Below, one piece after another: positions 36,212-44,864 of a stretch of DNA of 64,000 bases. Every line of letters begins with the position of its first letter. The first letter of the stretch is position 1. The notes beneath the pieces were generated by a model. The model worked only from the letters and a program-made list of their open reading frames with translations. It did not search any database and had not been told where the DNA came from. The position numbers were made by a program, and so were the translations under genes. Source of the DNA: Nitrospirota bacterium (GTDB lineage Bacteria; Nitrospirota; Thermodesulfovibrionia; Thermodesulfovibrionales; JdFR-88); assembly GCA_021813405.1 (NCBI GenBank), contig JAKAKS010000031.1, forward strand, positions 62,001 to 126,000, written 5' to 3'.

Positions 36212-37139
36212 GTACTCCAGAATATTTGTGGCGGGGCACCGCGGGCTGGTAGGCTCGGCCATTTCAAGGAAGCTTGAATCGCTGGGGTTTAATAACCTGA
36301 TCACCCGTGCCAGCATGGAACTGGACCTCACGCGCCAGCAGGACGTGGAATATTTTTTCAAAGAGCAAAAACCGGAATATGTCTTTCTTGCTGCTGCCAA
36401 GGTTGGCGGCATCCTGGCCAACCATACCTATCCGGCGGATTTCATCTACAAAAACCTGATGATTGAGGCCAACGTGATTCATGCCTCTTATCTAAACGGC
36501 GTGAAGAAGCTCCTTTTTTTAGGAAGCTCCTGCATCTACCCCAGGCTTGCGCCCCAGCCCATAAAGGAGGAATACCTTTTGACTGGCGAGCTGGAGCCTA
36601 CCAACGAGCCTTACGCTGTGGCCAAGATTGCGGGGATAAAGATGTGCCAGGCCTACAACAGGCAATATGGATGCAATTTCATACAGGCGATGCCTACAAA
36701 CCTGTACGGCCCGTTTGATAACTTTGATCTTCAGTCATCCCATGTGCTTCCGGCCATGATACGCAAATTCCACGAGGCCAAAATTTCTCCTGAAAAAAGG
36801 CCGGTGGTGATATGGGGTTCAGGCGCGCCGAAGCGTGAATTCCTGTATATTGACGACCTGGCTGATGCCTGCGCCTTTCTGATGGAGGGTTACGACGGCC
36901 CCGGGGTCGTAAATGTGGGCATGGGCCTGGACGTTTCAATAAGCCAGCTGGCGTCCATGGTAAAAGAGATTACGGGATATGACGGGCAGGTAGTCTATGA
37001 CAAGACCAAGCCCGACGGAATGCCTAGAAAGATGCTGGACGTTTCAAAAATAAACTCGATGGGCTGGAAGTATTCCGTTTCGCTTGAAGAAGGAATTAAA
37101 AGAACCTATCAATGGTATCTGGAAAACTGCGGCAAGTAG
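36204..37139 (+). CDS. fcl: GDP-L-fucose synthase
   Basis: The 311-aa length is normal. The Rossmann motif [15 protein letters not shown], the catalytic Ser-Ser-Cys region [18 protein letters not shown] and the Tyr-x3-Lys in [17 protein letters not shown] define the WcaG/Fcl epimerase-reductase. It epimerises C3 and C5 and reduces C4 of GDP-4-keto-6-deoxymannose with NADPH to GDP-L-fucose. It is coupled to gmd by overlapping codons and followed by a terminator, so gmd-fcl is a self-contained operon. Confidence 0.97.
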   Translation: MNKYSRIFVAGHRGLVGSAISRKLESLGFNNLITRASMELDLTRQQDVEYFFKEQKPEYVFLAAAKVGGILANHTYPADFIYKNLMIEANVIHASYLNGVKKLLFLGSSCIYPRLAPQPIKEEYLLTGELEPTNEPYAVAKIAGIKMCQAYNRQYGCNFIQAMPTNLYGPFDNFDLQSSHVLPAMIRKFHEAKISPEKRPVVIWGSGAPKREFLYIDDLADACAFLMEGYDGPGVVNVGMGLDVSISQLASMVKEITGYDGQVVYDKTKPDGMPRKMLDVSKINSMGWKYSVSLEEGIKRTYQWYLENCGK

Positions 37140-37152
37140 TTTCCGGCCGCGT

Positions 37153-37181
37153 CACCGGCTGTTTTCAAACAGCGGTGTTTT
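37153..37181 (+). terminator. Intrinsic terminator after fcl
   Basis: CACCGGCTGTTT pairs with AAACAGCGGTG with one bulged G, followed by TTTTCTTC, 13 bp after the fcl stop. Confidence 0.75.
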
Positions 37182-37344
37182 CTTCATTTTGCAACGGCAT
37201 TCGCCGATGCTGCATTTTTTATATTAAGTTTGCTTTTTTTGCGGGGCGGTGTTTGTCGCCCACGCTTTCCCAGGCCATATGAATACAGTGGCTGTTATGC
37301 TTTTCTTTTATTTTTAATCGTTGCCGTCAAGACAAAATCCTCTA

Positions 37345-37373
37345 TTGACGAGGGGCCCGATTTCAAATATATT
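37345..37373 (+). promoter_or_regulatory. Sigma70-type promoter for hemB
   Basis: TTGACG (37345-37350) and TATATT (37368-37373) have a 17-bp spacer. The leader of about 100 nt contains a directly repeated CCCTGCAAAG (37404-37413 and 37421-37430), a possible binding site. The rest of the 342-bp gap between fcl and hemB shows no gene. Confidence 0.65.
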
Positions 37374-37481
37374 TTGGTATTCGGTTATTTCCCGCAGTTA
37401 TGACCCTGCAAAGATCATATCCCTGCAAAGGCGTTTTTTCCCCAAATGGCAAAATATTGCCGTTTAAGAAAGGAGACTGTT

Positions 37482-38570
37482 ATGGGCTTCCCTGCACAGC
37501 GTTTAAGAAGGCTGAGAAAAAACGATAATATGCGCAGGCTTGTGCGCGAGACGGGATTGTCTGCGGACGATTTTATACAGCCGCTTTTTGTTGTGGAAGG
37601 CGATGGGGTGCGCAGGGAAATATCCTCCATTGCCGGAAACTACCACCTTTCCGTAGACATGCTTGTGGAGGAGGCCATGGAACTCAGTGGCCTGGGCATA
37701 CCCGCCGTTCTGTTATTCGGGGTACCCGAAGGCAAGGATGATTCGGCGGCCGGGGCGTATGCGCCGGACGGCATAGTGCAGAGGGCGGTCCAGGCGATTA
37801 AAAAGGCCGTTCCCGGGATGGTGGTAATAACCGACGTGTGCCTTTGCGAACATACCACCCACGGGCACTGCGGGATAATCAGAAACGGGTATCTTGCAAA
37901 CGATCCCACAACCCAGATAATAGCCAGGATTGCGCTTTCACATGTTGAGGCCGGCGCGGACATAGTTGCCCCCGCCGCAATGATGGACGGGCAGATCCGC
38001 GCCATCCGGACAATGCTTGAGGAGCATGGGTATCATGAGGCCGCCATAATGGCGTATGCGGCCAAGTACGCTTCGAAGCTTTACGATCCTTTTTTCAAAC
38101 ATGGCACCCAGTCCCCGGTGGCCTTTGGGGACAAGCGGTCTCACCAGATGGATTTCGCCAACTCCAGGGAGGCCATGCGGGAAATAGAGCTGGACATTGA
38201 AGAGGGGGCGGACATCGTTATGGTGAAGCCCGCCCTGTTTTACCTGGATGTCGTTTACCAGGCAAGGCAGAGGTTTGATACCCCTCTGGCGGTATACAAC
38301 GTAAGCGGCGAATATGCCATGGTGCAGGCGGCTGCCGAAGCCGGAAGGCTGGACTTTGACGCGGTGATGCAGGAAGCGCTGGTCTCCTGCAAAAGGGCCG
38401 GAGCGGACGTGATAATCTCCTATTACGCAAAAGAAGCCGCCAGGCTGCTCAACAGGCCGGCGTATTCATGGCATTCAGCCCGCCCATTGCCAGAATTTCA
38501 ATCCGATGCCCCGGCCCTGGACGGCAACGCACGCGGCGTATCCTCTGTGGACGTGGAGGTGGGCAGTTGA
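37482..38570 (+). CDS. hemB: Delta-aminolevulinic acid dehydratase (porphobilinogen synthase)
   Basis: The start is ATG 37482, with AAGGAG seven bases upstream; the track start 12 codons earlier lacks a ribosome site. The result is 362 aa. Family motifs are RRLRKNDNMRRLVRETGLSADDFIQPLFV, the zinc-type cysteine cluster DVCLCEHTTHGHCG, and the two active-site lysines in MAYAAKYASKLYDPF and IVMVKPALFYLD. It condenses two aminolevulinate molecules in haem/tetrapyrrole synthesis. The normal family end (IISYYAKEAARLLNR) is followed by about 38 extra residues rich in Pro, Ser and Ala, and this tail overlaps the 3' end of the convergent PPTase gene by 96 bp. Confidence 0.96.
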   Translation: MGFPAQRLRRLRKNDNMRRLVRETGLSADDFIQPLFVVEGDGVRREISSIAGNYHLSVDMLVEEAMELSGLGIPAVLLFGVPEGKDDSAAGAYAPDGIVQRAVQAIKKAVPGMVVITDVCLCEHTTHGHCGIIRNGYLANDPTTQIIARIALSHVEAGADIVAPAAMMDGQIRAIRTMLEEHGYHEAAIMAYAAKYASKLYDPFFKHGTQSPVAFGDKRSHQMDFANSREAMREIELDIEEGADIVMVKPALFYLDVVYQARQRFDTPLAVYNVSGEYAMVQAAAEAGRLDFDAVMQEALVSCKRAGADVIISYYAKEAARLLNRPAYSWHSARPLPEFQSDAPALDGNARGVSSVDVEVGS

Positions 38571-39209
38571 CCACTGCCTCCGGCAAGCGGTTTGCACCGG
38601 AATGGGGCAGGCATCGGACAGCCCGGCCCCAATGGCTTTCAGGTATGCTTCCCTGCGGGTCCAGAACCTGAAGAAGTTTTTTCCACGCATGCGTGCTGGG
38701 CATGCTTTAAGCCAGATGCTTTCCATGCGGGGGAAATACTGCCGGGCGATATCGTCAACGGCGGCAGAAGGGATATTGATGACCTGTTCAATGTCCACGC
38801 CTACTTCCCGCCCAGGGGAGAACGCGTAAAGCGCCAGCCCGCCCGAATGCGAGACGCTGAAACGAAGGGCGTTATCTCCCTGGGCGTAATCAAGCTGCGG
38901 CTTTCCGGAAGGCCCGTACCGGAACCGGACCAGACCGGGCCGGGTTTCAAGATAACCGGCCAGTATTTGCCTGAGTGCTCCGCGTGCGGCTATGTAATGG
39001 TTTCCACCGTCTGTAAAACGGAAGCGGCCGGCTTTTTCCAGTTCGTCTTCAGAGAGGATTTCCCGGAGCGCATCCAGTCGCCATTCCGGCATGTCCAGAA
39101 AGGCGCGCCATATATGGATCTGGTTTGCGCTCAGGTATGGGAAATTTCTACCGGGGGGAGGCCAGTTTTGCGGCGAGTGCCGCCTAGGCCCAAACCATTG
39201 CGCCAGCAC
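38475..39209 (-). CDS. 4'-phosphopantetheinyl transferase (Sfp type)
   Basis: The protein has 244 aa. Motifs are FSVSHSGGLALYAF, the Mg-binding VGVDIEQV and the WTRREAYLKAIGAGL signature (W-T-x-K/R-E-A). It attaches phosphopantetheine from CoA to carrier domains. Its start overlaps the end of the upstream NRPS-like gene by 26 bp, so it is coupled to it and very likely activates its PCP domain. Its 3' end overlaps hemB on the opposite strand by 96 bp. The first 25 residues are not conserved in family terms, and a start further inside is possible. Confidence 0.9.
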   Translation of the reverse strand: MLAQWFGPRRHSPQNWPPPGRNFPYLSANQIHIWRAFLDMPEWRLDALREILSEDELEKAGRFRFTDGGNHYIAARGALRQILAGYLETRPGLVRFRYGPSGKPQLDYAQGDNALRFSVSHSGGLALYAFSPGREVGVDIEQVINIPSAAVDDIARQYFPRMESIWLKACPARMRGKNFFRFWTRREAYLKAIGAGLSDACPIPVQTACRRQWSTAHLHVHRGYAACVAVQGRGIGLKFWQWAG

Positions 39210-41874
39210 TGGTGTTTGGCTCCATTAAGCCGTTTATCTCCTCAAGGTAACCGGCCAACTGCCTGCCCCATGTCCCCACAAAAGGCTCCTCCATGATCTT
39301 GAGATGTGAGGCCCCGCGGATTTCATGAATGTGCGTTCCGCCAGCGGCAAGACCGCTGTAGTCCGGCAGGTGTACACACCTCTTATCGGCAATGAAGATT
39401 ACGGCTTTCCCAGGGTATGGACGGGCCTTGTAATGCTTCGCGGTGTTTATCCGGTAGAAATCAAGGAAACGCTTGGGGACGGGCCGGCCAAGCGAAAGGG
39501 AAGTATGGCAGATTGCTGTTTTTACCATGCCTATTGCCGGGCTCTGCCTGATCCTGCCTGATACCGGCGTTCTTTTTACACTTCCCTGCGAATCGGCGCA
39601 GGTTATGTTGATCCTGGCCAGAAGCGATTTCCTGAGCGGTGATACGCCATTGTCATTGCTGTTTACAGGCACACATTGCGGAGGCGGATCTATCATGCAC
39701 AGCAACGGAACTTCATGCCCGCGCTTAAGCAATTGCTGGGCCATCTCCATTGCAACCAGCCCCCAGAAACACCAGCCTCCAAGCATGTACGGCCCGTTTG
39801 GCTGTATGGCAAGCATGTCTTTCAGGCAGAGGCCTGCCAGTTCCTCAAGGGAGCGGAAGACCGCCGGTCTCCCGTAATCGCCCGGCAGCAGCATCCCGTA
39901 TAGCGGCTGGCCCTGGCCGATGTGGCGCGGCAAAAAAGCATTTATGCCTATCCAGAACAGTGGCAATTTGTGGCCGCCGGCCTGGGCCACTATGGAGGGT
40001 GTTTTTGAAACCCGCACTTCCGCTTGCATGGCCATGGCAAGCTGCCTGATTGTGGGCGCCTGGATTAAAGATGACACCGGGACGATTTTGCCGGTCAGTT
40101 TTTTAATCTCCGCCGACATGCGGGCCGCAAGCAATGAGTGCCCCCCCAGGTCGAAGAAGTTGTCATGCGCGCCTATGCGCTCTATTCCAAAGAGGTTTCT
40201 CCAGACACTGGCCAGCATCAATTCATCCGGCGCACCGGGGGCAATATAATTCTCCTCCTGGCTTGTGTTGCCGGGGATGGGCAGCGATTTGCGGTCCACC
40301 TTGCCGCTTAATGTAAGGGGCAAGGCGTCCAGGAACACGAAACGCGACGGCACCATGTAATCGGGGAGCTTTTTAAGCAGAAAATTTCGCAAGTGGCTTG
40401 CTTTCAGCTGTTCGCCTTTGCGCGCCACCACATATGCCGCAAGGAATTTTCCCCCCTGGCCGTCATCGAATCCGGCTACGGCCGTTTCTTTAATGCCGCC
40501 TATCCCGTTCAGCACTGTCTCTATCTCGCCGGTTTCAACCCTGTAACCCCTTATCTTCAGCTGATGGTCCTTCCGCCCAAGGTGCACCAGGCATCCGTCG
40601 GGCTGCATGTAGCCGATATCACCCGTCCTGAAAACACGATGGCCGGGTTTCTGTTCATCAGGCTTAAACGGCGACCCGGCATCGCCGTCTTTCCGGTAAT
40701 ACGCACGCGGCAGATAAGGGCTGCTTACTACGATCTCGCCGGGGGCGTTGGGGGCAGCCCTTTTCCCTTTCTCATCCAGTACAAACACTTCCATATCTTC
40801 CACTTCATAACCGGCCGGCACTATGCCGCCGCTGAACCGGGTATCATGATCGCAGAAGAACTGGCGTACTATGTTGGTTTCCGTGGAGGCGTAAGATACA
40901 TGGAAGATGCAGCCGCGATGGAAATGCCTGCTGTAAGATTCCACGTCTCTTTTTAGGACGGGCTCGCCTGAAAGCTTTATCATACGGAGCCTGGGAAACA
41001 TTTCTTTACCCGAAAGGGTGGAAACGAAATGCCGGTAAACGGTCGGCACGGAATGGTATATGGTTATCTCTTCCTTCTCAAGCCAGCCTGCCAGCCCTGC
41101 AATGCCCTCTTTTTTTATATCGAAGGGGAAGAGAGCCGCGCCGTTCAGCAGCGCGCCAAACACGTTTGGCACAGATGCGGCAAAGCTGCAGGACCAGAGC
41201 AGCGAAAGCCGGTCGTCCGGGGCCAGATGCAGCATATTGGAGCATCTCATGACGTTATGAAGAACATTCCGATGATCATGGGAAACACCCTTTGGTTCCC
41301 CTGTGGACCCGGATGTATAAATAATGTAAGCCGCCGTTTCGGGCGCTACCCGCAGTTTAAGATTTTCTGGAGAAAACCTGGAAACAGCCTCTATTTCCAG
41401 GAGTTGCGATGCATTGTCAACCAGCTTGCTTGCCAGTGAATAATGCCCCCTGCCGGTTATCACAAGCCCTGGCTGGCAATGTTTAATTATCGAGATGTTT
41501 TTTGAAAGTGTGAAGGATGTGTCCAGCGCAATATATGGTTTGCCTGCCTTCAGCGCGCCCAGTATTGCCGGAATGAGCTGGGCCCCCTGGTCCAGGAAAA
41601 GCGCTACCGGCTCATTATCCGTTCCGCGCAATTTAATTATAGCCCTGGCAATGCGGTTTGCTGCCTGGTTTAACCCATCATATGTAAGGTGGGCTGTTGC
41701 CGTCTTAACCGCAAGCCTGTCAGCATGCTTTGCCACCTGTTGCTCAAAGCGTTCCGCAACGGATTGGTTGATTTCTGATTTTAAAAACCTGGGAAAAGGT
41801 TTTCCCGGCCCCACCCGGCCCGGCAAAACAGCGCCGCTTATTTCTTTTCTCATATTATTAAGGAAAGTACCCAT
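39184..41874 (-). CDS. Single-module NRPS-like enzyme: adenylation-PCP-thioesterase
   Basis: The protein has 896 aa. The adenylation domain (about 35-535) has YIIYTSGSTGEPKGVSHDH (A3), FRTGDIGYM (A7), RGYRVETGEIE (A8) and the A10 lysine in LPLTLSGKVDRKSL. The A4 motif reads SCSFAASVPN, with Ala where amino-acid-activating domains have the Asp that binds the alpha-amino group, and A5 is YASTETN. The carrier has DNFFDLGGHSLLAARM. The thioesterase (about 625-880) has GGWCFWGLVAMEMAQQL, with Cys in place of the catalytic Ser, and a C-terminal GASHLKIMEEP histidine. No condensation domain is present. The architecture matches A-T-TE synthetases that dimerise alpha-keto acids (RalA/AtrA type); that match is inference. 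Product unknown. Confidence 0.9.
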   Translation of the reverse strand: MGTFLNNMRKEISGAVLPGRVGPGKPFPRFLKSEINQSVAERFEQQVAKHADRLAVKTATAHLTYDGLNQAANRIARAIIKLRGTDNEPVALFLDQGAQLIPAILGALKAGKPYIALDTSFTLSKNISIIKHCQPGLVITGRGHYSLASKLVDNASQLLEIEAVSRFSPENLKLRVAPETAAYIIYTSGSTGEPKGVSHDHRNVLHNVMRCSNMLHLAPDDRLSLLWSCSFAASVPNVFGALLNGAALFPFDIKKEGIAGLAGWLEKEEITIYHSVPTVYRHFVSTLSGKEMFPRLRMIKLSGEPVLKRDVESYSRHFHRGCIFHVSYASTETNIVRQFFCDHDTRFSGGIVPAGYEVEDMEVFVLDEKGKRAAPNAPGEIVVSSPYLPRAYYRKDGDAGSPFKPDEQKPGHRVFRTGDIGYMQPDGCLVHLGRKDHQLKIRGYRVETGEIETVLNGIGGIKETAVAGFDDGQGGKFLAAYVVARKGEQLKASHLRNFLLKKLPDYMVPSRFVFLDALPLTLSGKVDRKSLPIPGNTSQEENYIAPGAPDELMLASVWRNLFGIERIGAHDNFFDLGGHSLLAARMSAEIKKLTGKIVPVSSLIQAPTIRQLAMAMQAEVRVSKTPSIVAQAGGHKLPLFWIGINAFLPRHIGQGQPLYGMLLPGDYGRPAVFRSLEELAGLCLKDMLAIQPNGPYMLGGWCFWGLVAMEMAQQLLKRGHEVPLLCMIDPPPQCVPVNSNDNGVSPLRKSLLARINITCADSQGSVKRTPVSGRIRQSPAIGMVKTAICHTSLSLGRPVPKRFLDFYRINTAKHYKARPYPGKAVIFIADKRCVHLPDYSGLAAGGTHIHEIRGASHLKIMEEPFVGTWGRQLAGYLEEINGLMEPNTSAGAMVWA

Positions 41875-42000
41875 AGCGTAAATTTATTATCTTTGATGAT
41901 GCTGTACAATGGCGTATATTGCGCCGGTTTGTTCAAACCTTGCCAGTTCCTTAAAACCCGGAAAGCCCGGATTTGCCCGTCTGAATTCTATTAATTTCCG

Positions 42001-42029
42001 TTGACATCGGATACGAATGCCACTATCTT
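42001..42029 (+). promoter_or_regulatory. Sigma70-type promoter for the protease-gspG-N operon
   Basis: A perfect TTGACA (42001-42006) and TATCTT (42024-42029) are separated by 17 bp. Transcription would start near 42036, directly at a segment with competing inverted repeats, giving a leader of about 100 nt. Confidence 0.7.
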
Positions 42030-42032
42030 TTT

Positions 42033-42075
42033 AGGTAGCCGCACCCCCAAGAACCTGGCGGACAGTTAAGCCGGT
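42033..42075 (+). promoter_or_regulatory. Leader segment with mutually exclusive pairings
   Basis: AGGT (42033-42036) can pair with ACCT (42053-42056), CCGC (42039-42042) with GCGG (42058-42061), or ACCTGGC (42053-42059) with GCCGGT (42070-42075). The three stems compete for the same bases. No known riboswitch consensus (c-di-GMP-I, cobalamin, fluoride, preQ1, SAM) was matched by eye. Confidence 0.3.
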
Positions 42076-42137
42076 AAAAAGAAGCTCATCGCTGTTTTCA
42101 AAGAAAAGCCAGACCGTTTTATTTTGCGGAGATTTTT

Positions 42138-44864
42138 ATGTGCAGGAAAATCTTTCCGGTGTTTGTGGCTTTGATCTTTTCCGTGCTGTTTATCTTGGGT
42201 GTAACTGGCGCATCGGGCAAATGCAATGGCGGAGCCCCTGCCTTCAAGAAGGGCACGGTGCTTATCAAATACAAGAATCCGGCCCTTGCCTGCGCAGGCA
42301 GGTTTTCTGCGGCTGAAACCCGGCTTGCCCTGCGTACCAGGAAAACGTTCTCCGCGTTGGGCATAAAAGAACTGAAATTGCCGCCGGGCGTCAGTGTTAA
42401 AGATGCCCTGGCCGCGCTCCGGCTGGACCCCGATATAGAATTTGCCGAACCGGATTACGCGGCCCGTATTCAAACCGCTCCCAACGATCCCTTATACGGA
42501 AGCCAGTGGGCGCTGCCAGCCATAAATGCCCCTTCAGCCTGGTCCTATGTCCAGGGGAATTCAACAGTGGTCATAGCGGTCCTTGATACCGGGGTGGATT
42601 ATACTCATCAGGACATAACAGCTAATATATGGGCCAATCCAAACCCGGCCGCCCCGGCTGAGGCCGGCTCTTACTCTATTACCGGCGATGTTCGCGGGTG
42701 GGATTTCGTAAATAACGGGCCGCAGCCTTTTGACGATAACGGGCACGGCACTCATGTCTCCGGGATCGCCGGGGCGGATGGCAATGATAACCTTGGTATA
42801 GCCGGGACTAACTGGCAAGCAGGCATCATGCCGGTAAAGGTGCTGGATGCCTCCGGCGCCGGCTATCTGGACACCATTCTCCAGGGAATACAGTACGCTG
42901 CGGCCAGGGGCGCCAGCATTGTAAACTGCAGTTTCGCGTTTGCGCCCGGTATCTCTTTTCCGGCCAGCCTGCAAAGCGCAATTGCCTTGTACCCGGATAT
43001 GCTGTTTGTGTTTGCGGCAGGCAACGACGGGGCCAATATAGACAATTACAATTATCCGGTGCTGCCAAATCTGCTGTTTGTGGCATCTGTTGGCCAGGCA
43101 GGGAACCTGTCCGCCTTTTCCAATTACGGCCCGGCTACTGTGGGGTTGGCCGCCCCCGGCGAACAGATTCTCTCGCTTAAAGCCGGCAGACAGACTGTAT
43201 ACCTGGACAATTTTGATAACCCTGACTGGACGGACCCCACAGGGCTGTGGACGGTATCCAACAGCAGCCTTGCCGATGCGCCCCAGTCCGGTTCCGATTC
43301 ATACGCCCAGAGTCCGCCCATAGACCTCACCGGGCAAAGCGCGTGCATTGCCGGTTTCAACCTGGGCCTTATCGCCTCCGGCGGCGATTCGCTATACGCG
43401 GAAGCTTCAAGAAACGGCACAAACTGGACCACACTTGGCCAGTTCCGTGGGGCAGTGCCTAACCCTTCCGATACCGGCGCGGAGCTTGTCTCGCTGGACC
43501 AGTTTACAGGCGCTACAGTATATTTCAGGTTCAGGCTCCAGACCTCCGCGCCAGGTGAGAGCGCGGGAATTCACAATTTCAATGTAACCTGCACGGCGCC
43601 GGGAACAGGATACCTGTATGAAAGCGGCACTTCCATGTCCACGGCGTTTGTGACAGGCGCAGCCGCCCTGATAAAATCTGAATTCCCGTCCGTTTCCGCC
43701 GCGGGCCTTAAGACGCTTATACTCGGTGGTGTGGACAAGGGGCCATCCCTTAGCGGGAAGGTCTCCAGCGGCGGGAGTCTGGACGTGTATAAAAGCCTGC
43801 TTCCGCCTGCGCCCGCAGATTTCGCGGCAAGCAGTATAGGCGCCAGTTCGGTAACGCTTGCATGGACCCCGGCCCCCAATGCCTCCGTTTACGTTCTTTC
43901 CAGGGCGTCCCAGGGCGGAAGTTTCCAGGTTATTGCGGACCTGTCCGGCGGCGCATATACCGACAGCGGGCTGTCCCAGAATACCACATATCAATACAGC
44001 ATAAGCGCCCAAAACAAGATAGGCGCTTCACCTCAGCCCACGCAAATTACCGTAACCACGGATTCCACCTCTTCGCCTTCATCGGGAGGGCATGGGTGCT
44101 TTATAGCCACGGCGGCCTTCGGCAGCCCTATGGCACAGGACGTCCTTCTCCTGGATCATTTCAGGGACAGGTACCTTCTTACTAATTGGGCAGGCCGCGG
44201 GTTCGTTACCCTTTATTACCGCTACTCTCCTGCCGCCGCCGGCTTCATAGCCCGGCATGAAGGGCTGAGAACAGTTGTAAGATGGATGCTTTATCCCGTC
44301 GTCTACGCTGCAAGGTATCCGGCCATTATAATGGCCCTGATGTTGACGGCCCTAGCGTATGTAGCCATAAAAATTGTAAAATACACTACATGCGGATTGA
44401 AGAAAAGGTTTTACGACATGCCGATTGAAAGCAGAAAAGGTTTTACGCTTCTAGAGGTCCTTGTAGTGCTTGTAATCCTTGGAGGGCTTGCTGCGATAGT
44501 TGCTCCCAAGATTATAGGCCACATCGAAGAGTCGAAGGTAACAGACGCCAAGATACAGATAAGGAATCTGGAGACAGGGCTTAAGTCCTATTACCTGGAT
44601 AATGGCTTCTATCCATCAACGGACCAGGGCCTTCATGCCCTGGTGGAGCCGCCCAGCACCGGCCGCATCCCCCAGCATTACAGGAAAGGCGGCTACCTGG
44701 AACAAAACAAGGTGCCCAAAGACCCCTGGGGAAACCCATACGTTTATACCTCGCCCGGCCAGCACGGCGATTACGACCTGCTGAGCCTTGGGCCGGATGG
44801 CGGCCAGAATGACGGCCAAGGTGATGACAAGTCCATCAAGAGCTGGGACCTCGGCCAGCACTGA
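42138..44864 (+). CDS. gspG: Subtilisin-family protease with Fn3, CFI-box and membrane anchor, fused in frame to pseudopilin GspG
   Basis: The continuous ORF has 908 aa. A signal peptide and an inhibitor-I9-like propeptide are followed by an S8 peptidase with Asp150 (VLDTGVDYTH), His203 (NGHGTHVSG) and Ser499 (SGTSMSTAF). An insert (about 355-485) lies before Ser499, then a Fn3 domain (about 555-640). At residue 654 the CFI-box starts (CFIATAAFGSPMA...LLDHFRDRYLLTN), ending in a membrane segment (AIIMALMLTALAYVAIKI) and basic residues. Instead of stopping, the frame runs into MPIESRKG^FTLLEVLVVLVILGG and a complete GspG (DPWGNPYVYTSPG...DYDLLSLGPDG). Codon-by-codon reading of 44340-44450 shows no stop. 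It may be a polyprotein cut by prepilin peptidase, or GspG may also start internally at 44418. gspH-N follow. A sequencing indel is a third possibility. Confidence 0.85.
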   Translation: MCRKIFPVFVALIFSVLFILGVTGASGKCNGGAPAFKKGTVLIKYKNPALACAGRFSAAETRLALRTRKTFSALGIKELKLPPGVSVKDALAALRLDPDIEFAEPDYAARIQTAPNDPLYGSQWALPAINAPSAWSYVQGNSTVVIAVLDTGVDYTHQDITANIWANPNPAAPAEAGSYSITGDVRGWDFVNNGPQPFDDNGHGTHVSGIAGADGNDNLGIAGTNWQAGIMPVKVLDASGAGYLDTILQGIQYAAARGASIVNCSFAFAPGISFPASLQSAIALYPDMLFVFAAGNDGANIDNYNYPVLPNLLFVASVGQAGNLSAFSNYGPATVGLAAPGEQILSLKAGRQTVYLDNFDNPDWTDPTGLWTVSNSSLADAPQSGSDSYAQSPPIDLTGQSACIAGFNLGLIASGGDSLYAEASRNGTNWTTLGQFRGAVPNPSDTGAELVSLDQFTGATVYFRFRLQTSAPGESAGIHNFNVTCTAPGTGYLYESGTSMSTAFVTGAAALIKSEFPSVSAAGLKTLILGGVDKGPSLSGKVSSGGSLDVYKSLLPPAPADFAASSIGASSVTLAWTPAPNASVYVLSRASQGGSFQVIADLSGGAYTDSGLSQNTTYQYSISAQNKIGASPQPTQITVTTDSTSSPSSGGHGCFIATAAFGSPMAQDVLLLDHFRDRYLLTNWAGRGFVTLYYRYSPAAAGFIARHEGLRTVVRWMLYPVVYAARYPAIIMALMLTALAYVAIKIVKYTTCGLKKRFYDMPIESRKGFTLLEVLVVLVILGGLAAIVAPKIIGHIEESKVTDAKIQIRNLETGLKSYYLDNGFYPSTDQGLHALVEPPSTGRIPQHYRKGGYLEQNKVPKDPWGNPYVYTSPGQHGDYDLLSLGPDGGQNDGQGDDKSIKSWDLGQH
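44418..44864 (+). CDS. gspG: Possible internally initiated GspG (major pseudopilin)
   Basis: ATG 44418 would give a 148-aa prepilin with leader MPIESRKG, cleavage before Phe, conserved Glu at +5 and a full GspG body, the normal length. An AAAAGG sequence lies nine bases upstream and could serve as a weak ribosome site. This reading frame is the same as that of the protease, so separate initiation and the fusion are not exclusive. GspG normally is the most abundant pseudopilin, which favours extra internal initiation. Confidence 0.5.
   Translation: MPIESRKGFTLLEVLVVLVILGGLAAIVAPKIIGHIEESKVTDAKIQIRNLETGLKSYYLDNGFYPSTDQGLHALVEPPSTGRIPQHYRKGGYLEQNKVPKDPWGNPYVYTSPGQHGDYDLLSLGPDGGQNDGQGDDKSIKSWDLGQH

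Noticed and set aside
42033-42075. c-di-GMP-I (GEMM) riboswitch
   Set aside because: AGGTAGC resembles part of the motif, but the conserved core sequences and stems are absent.
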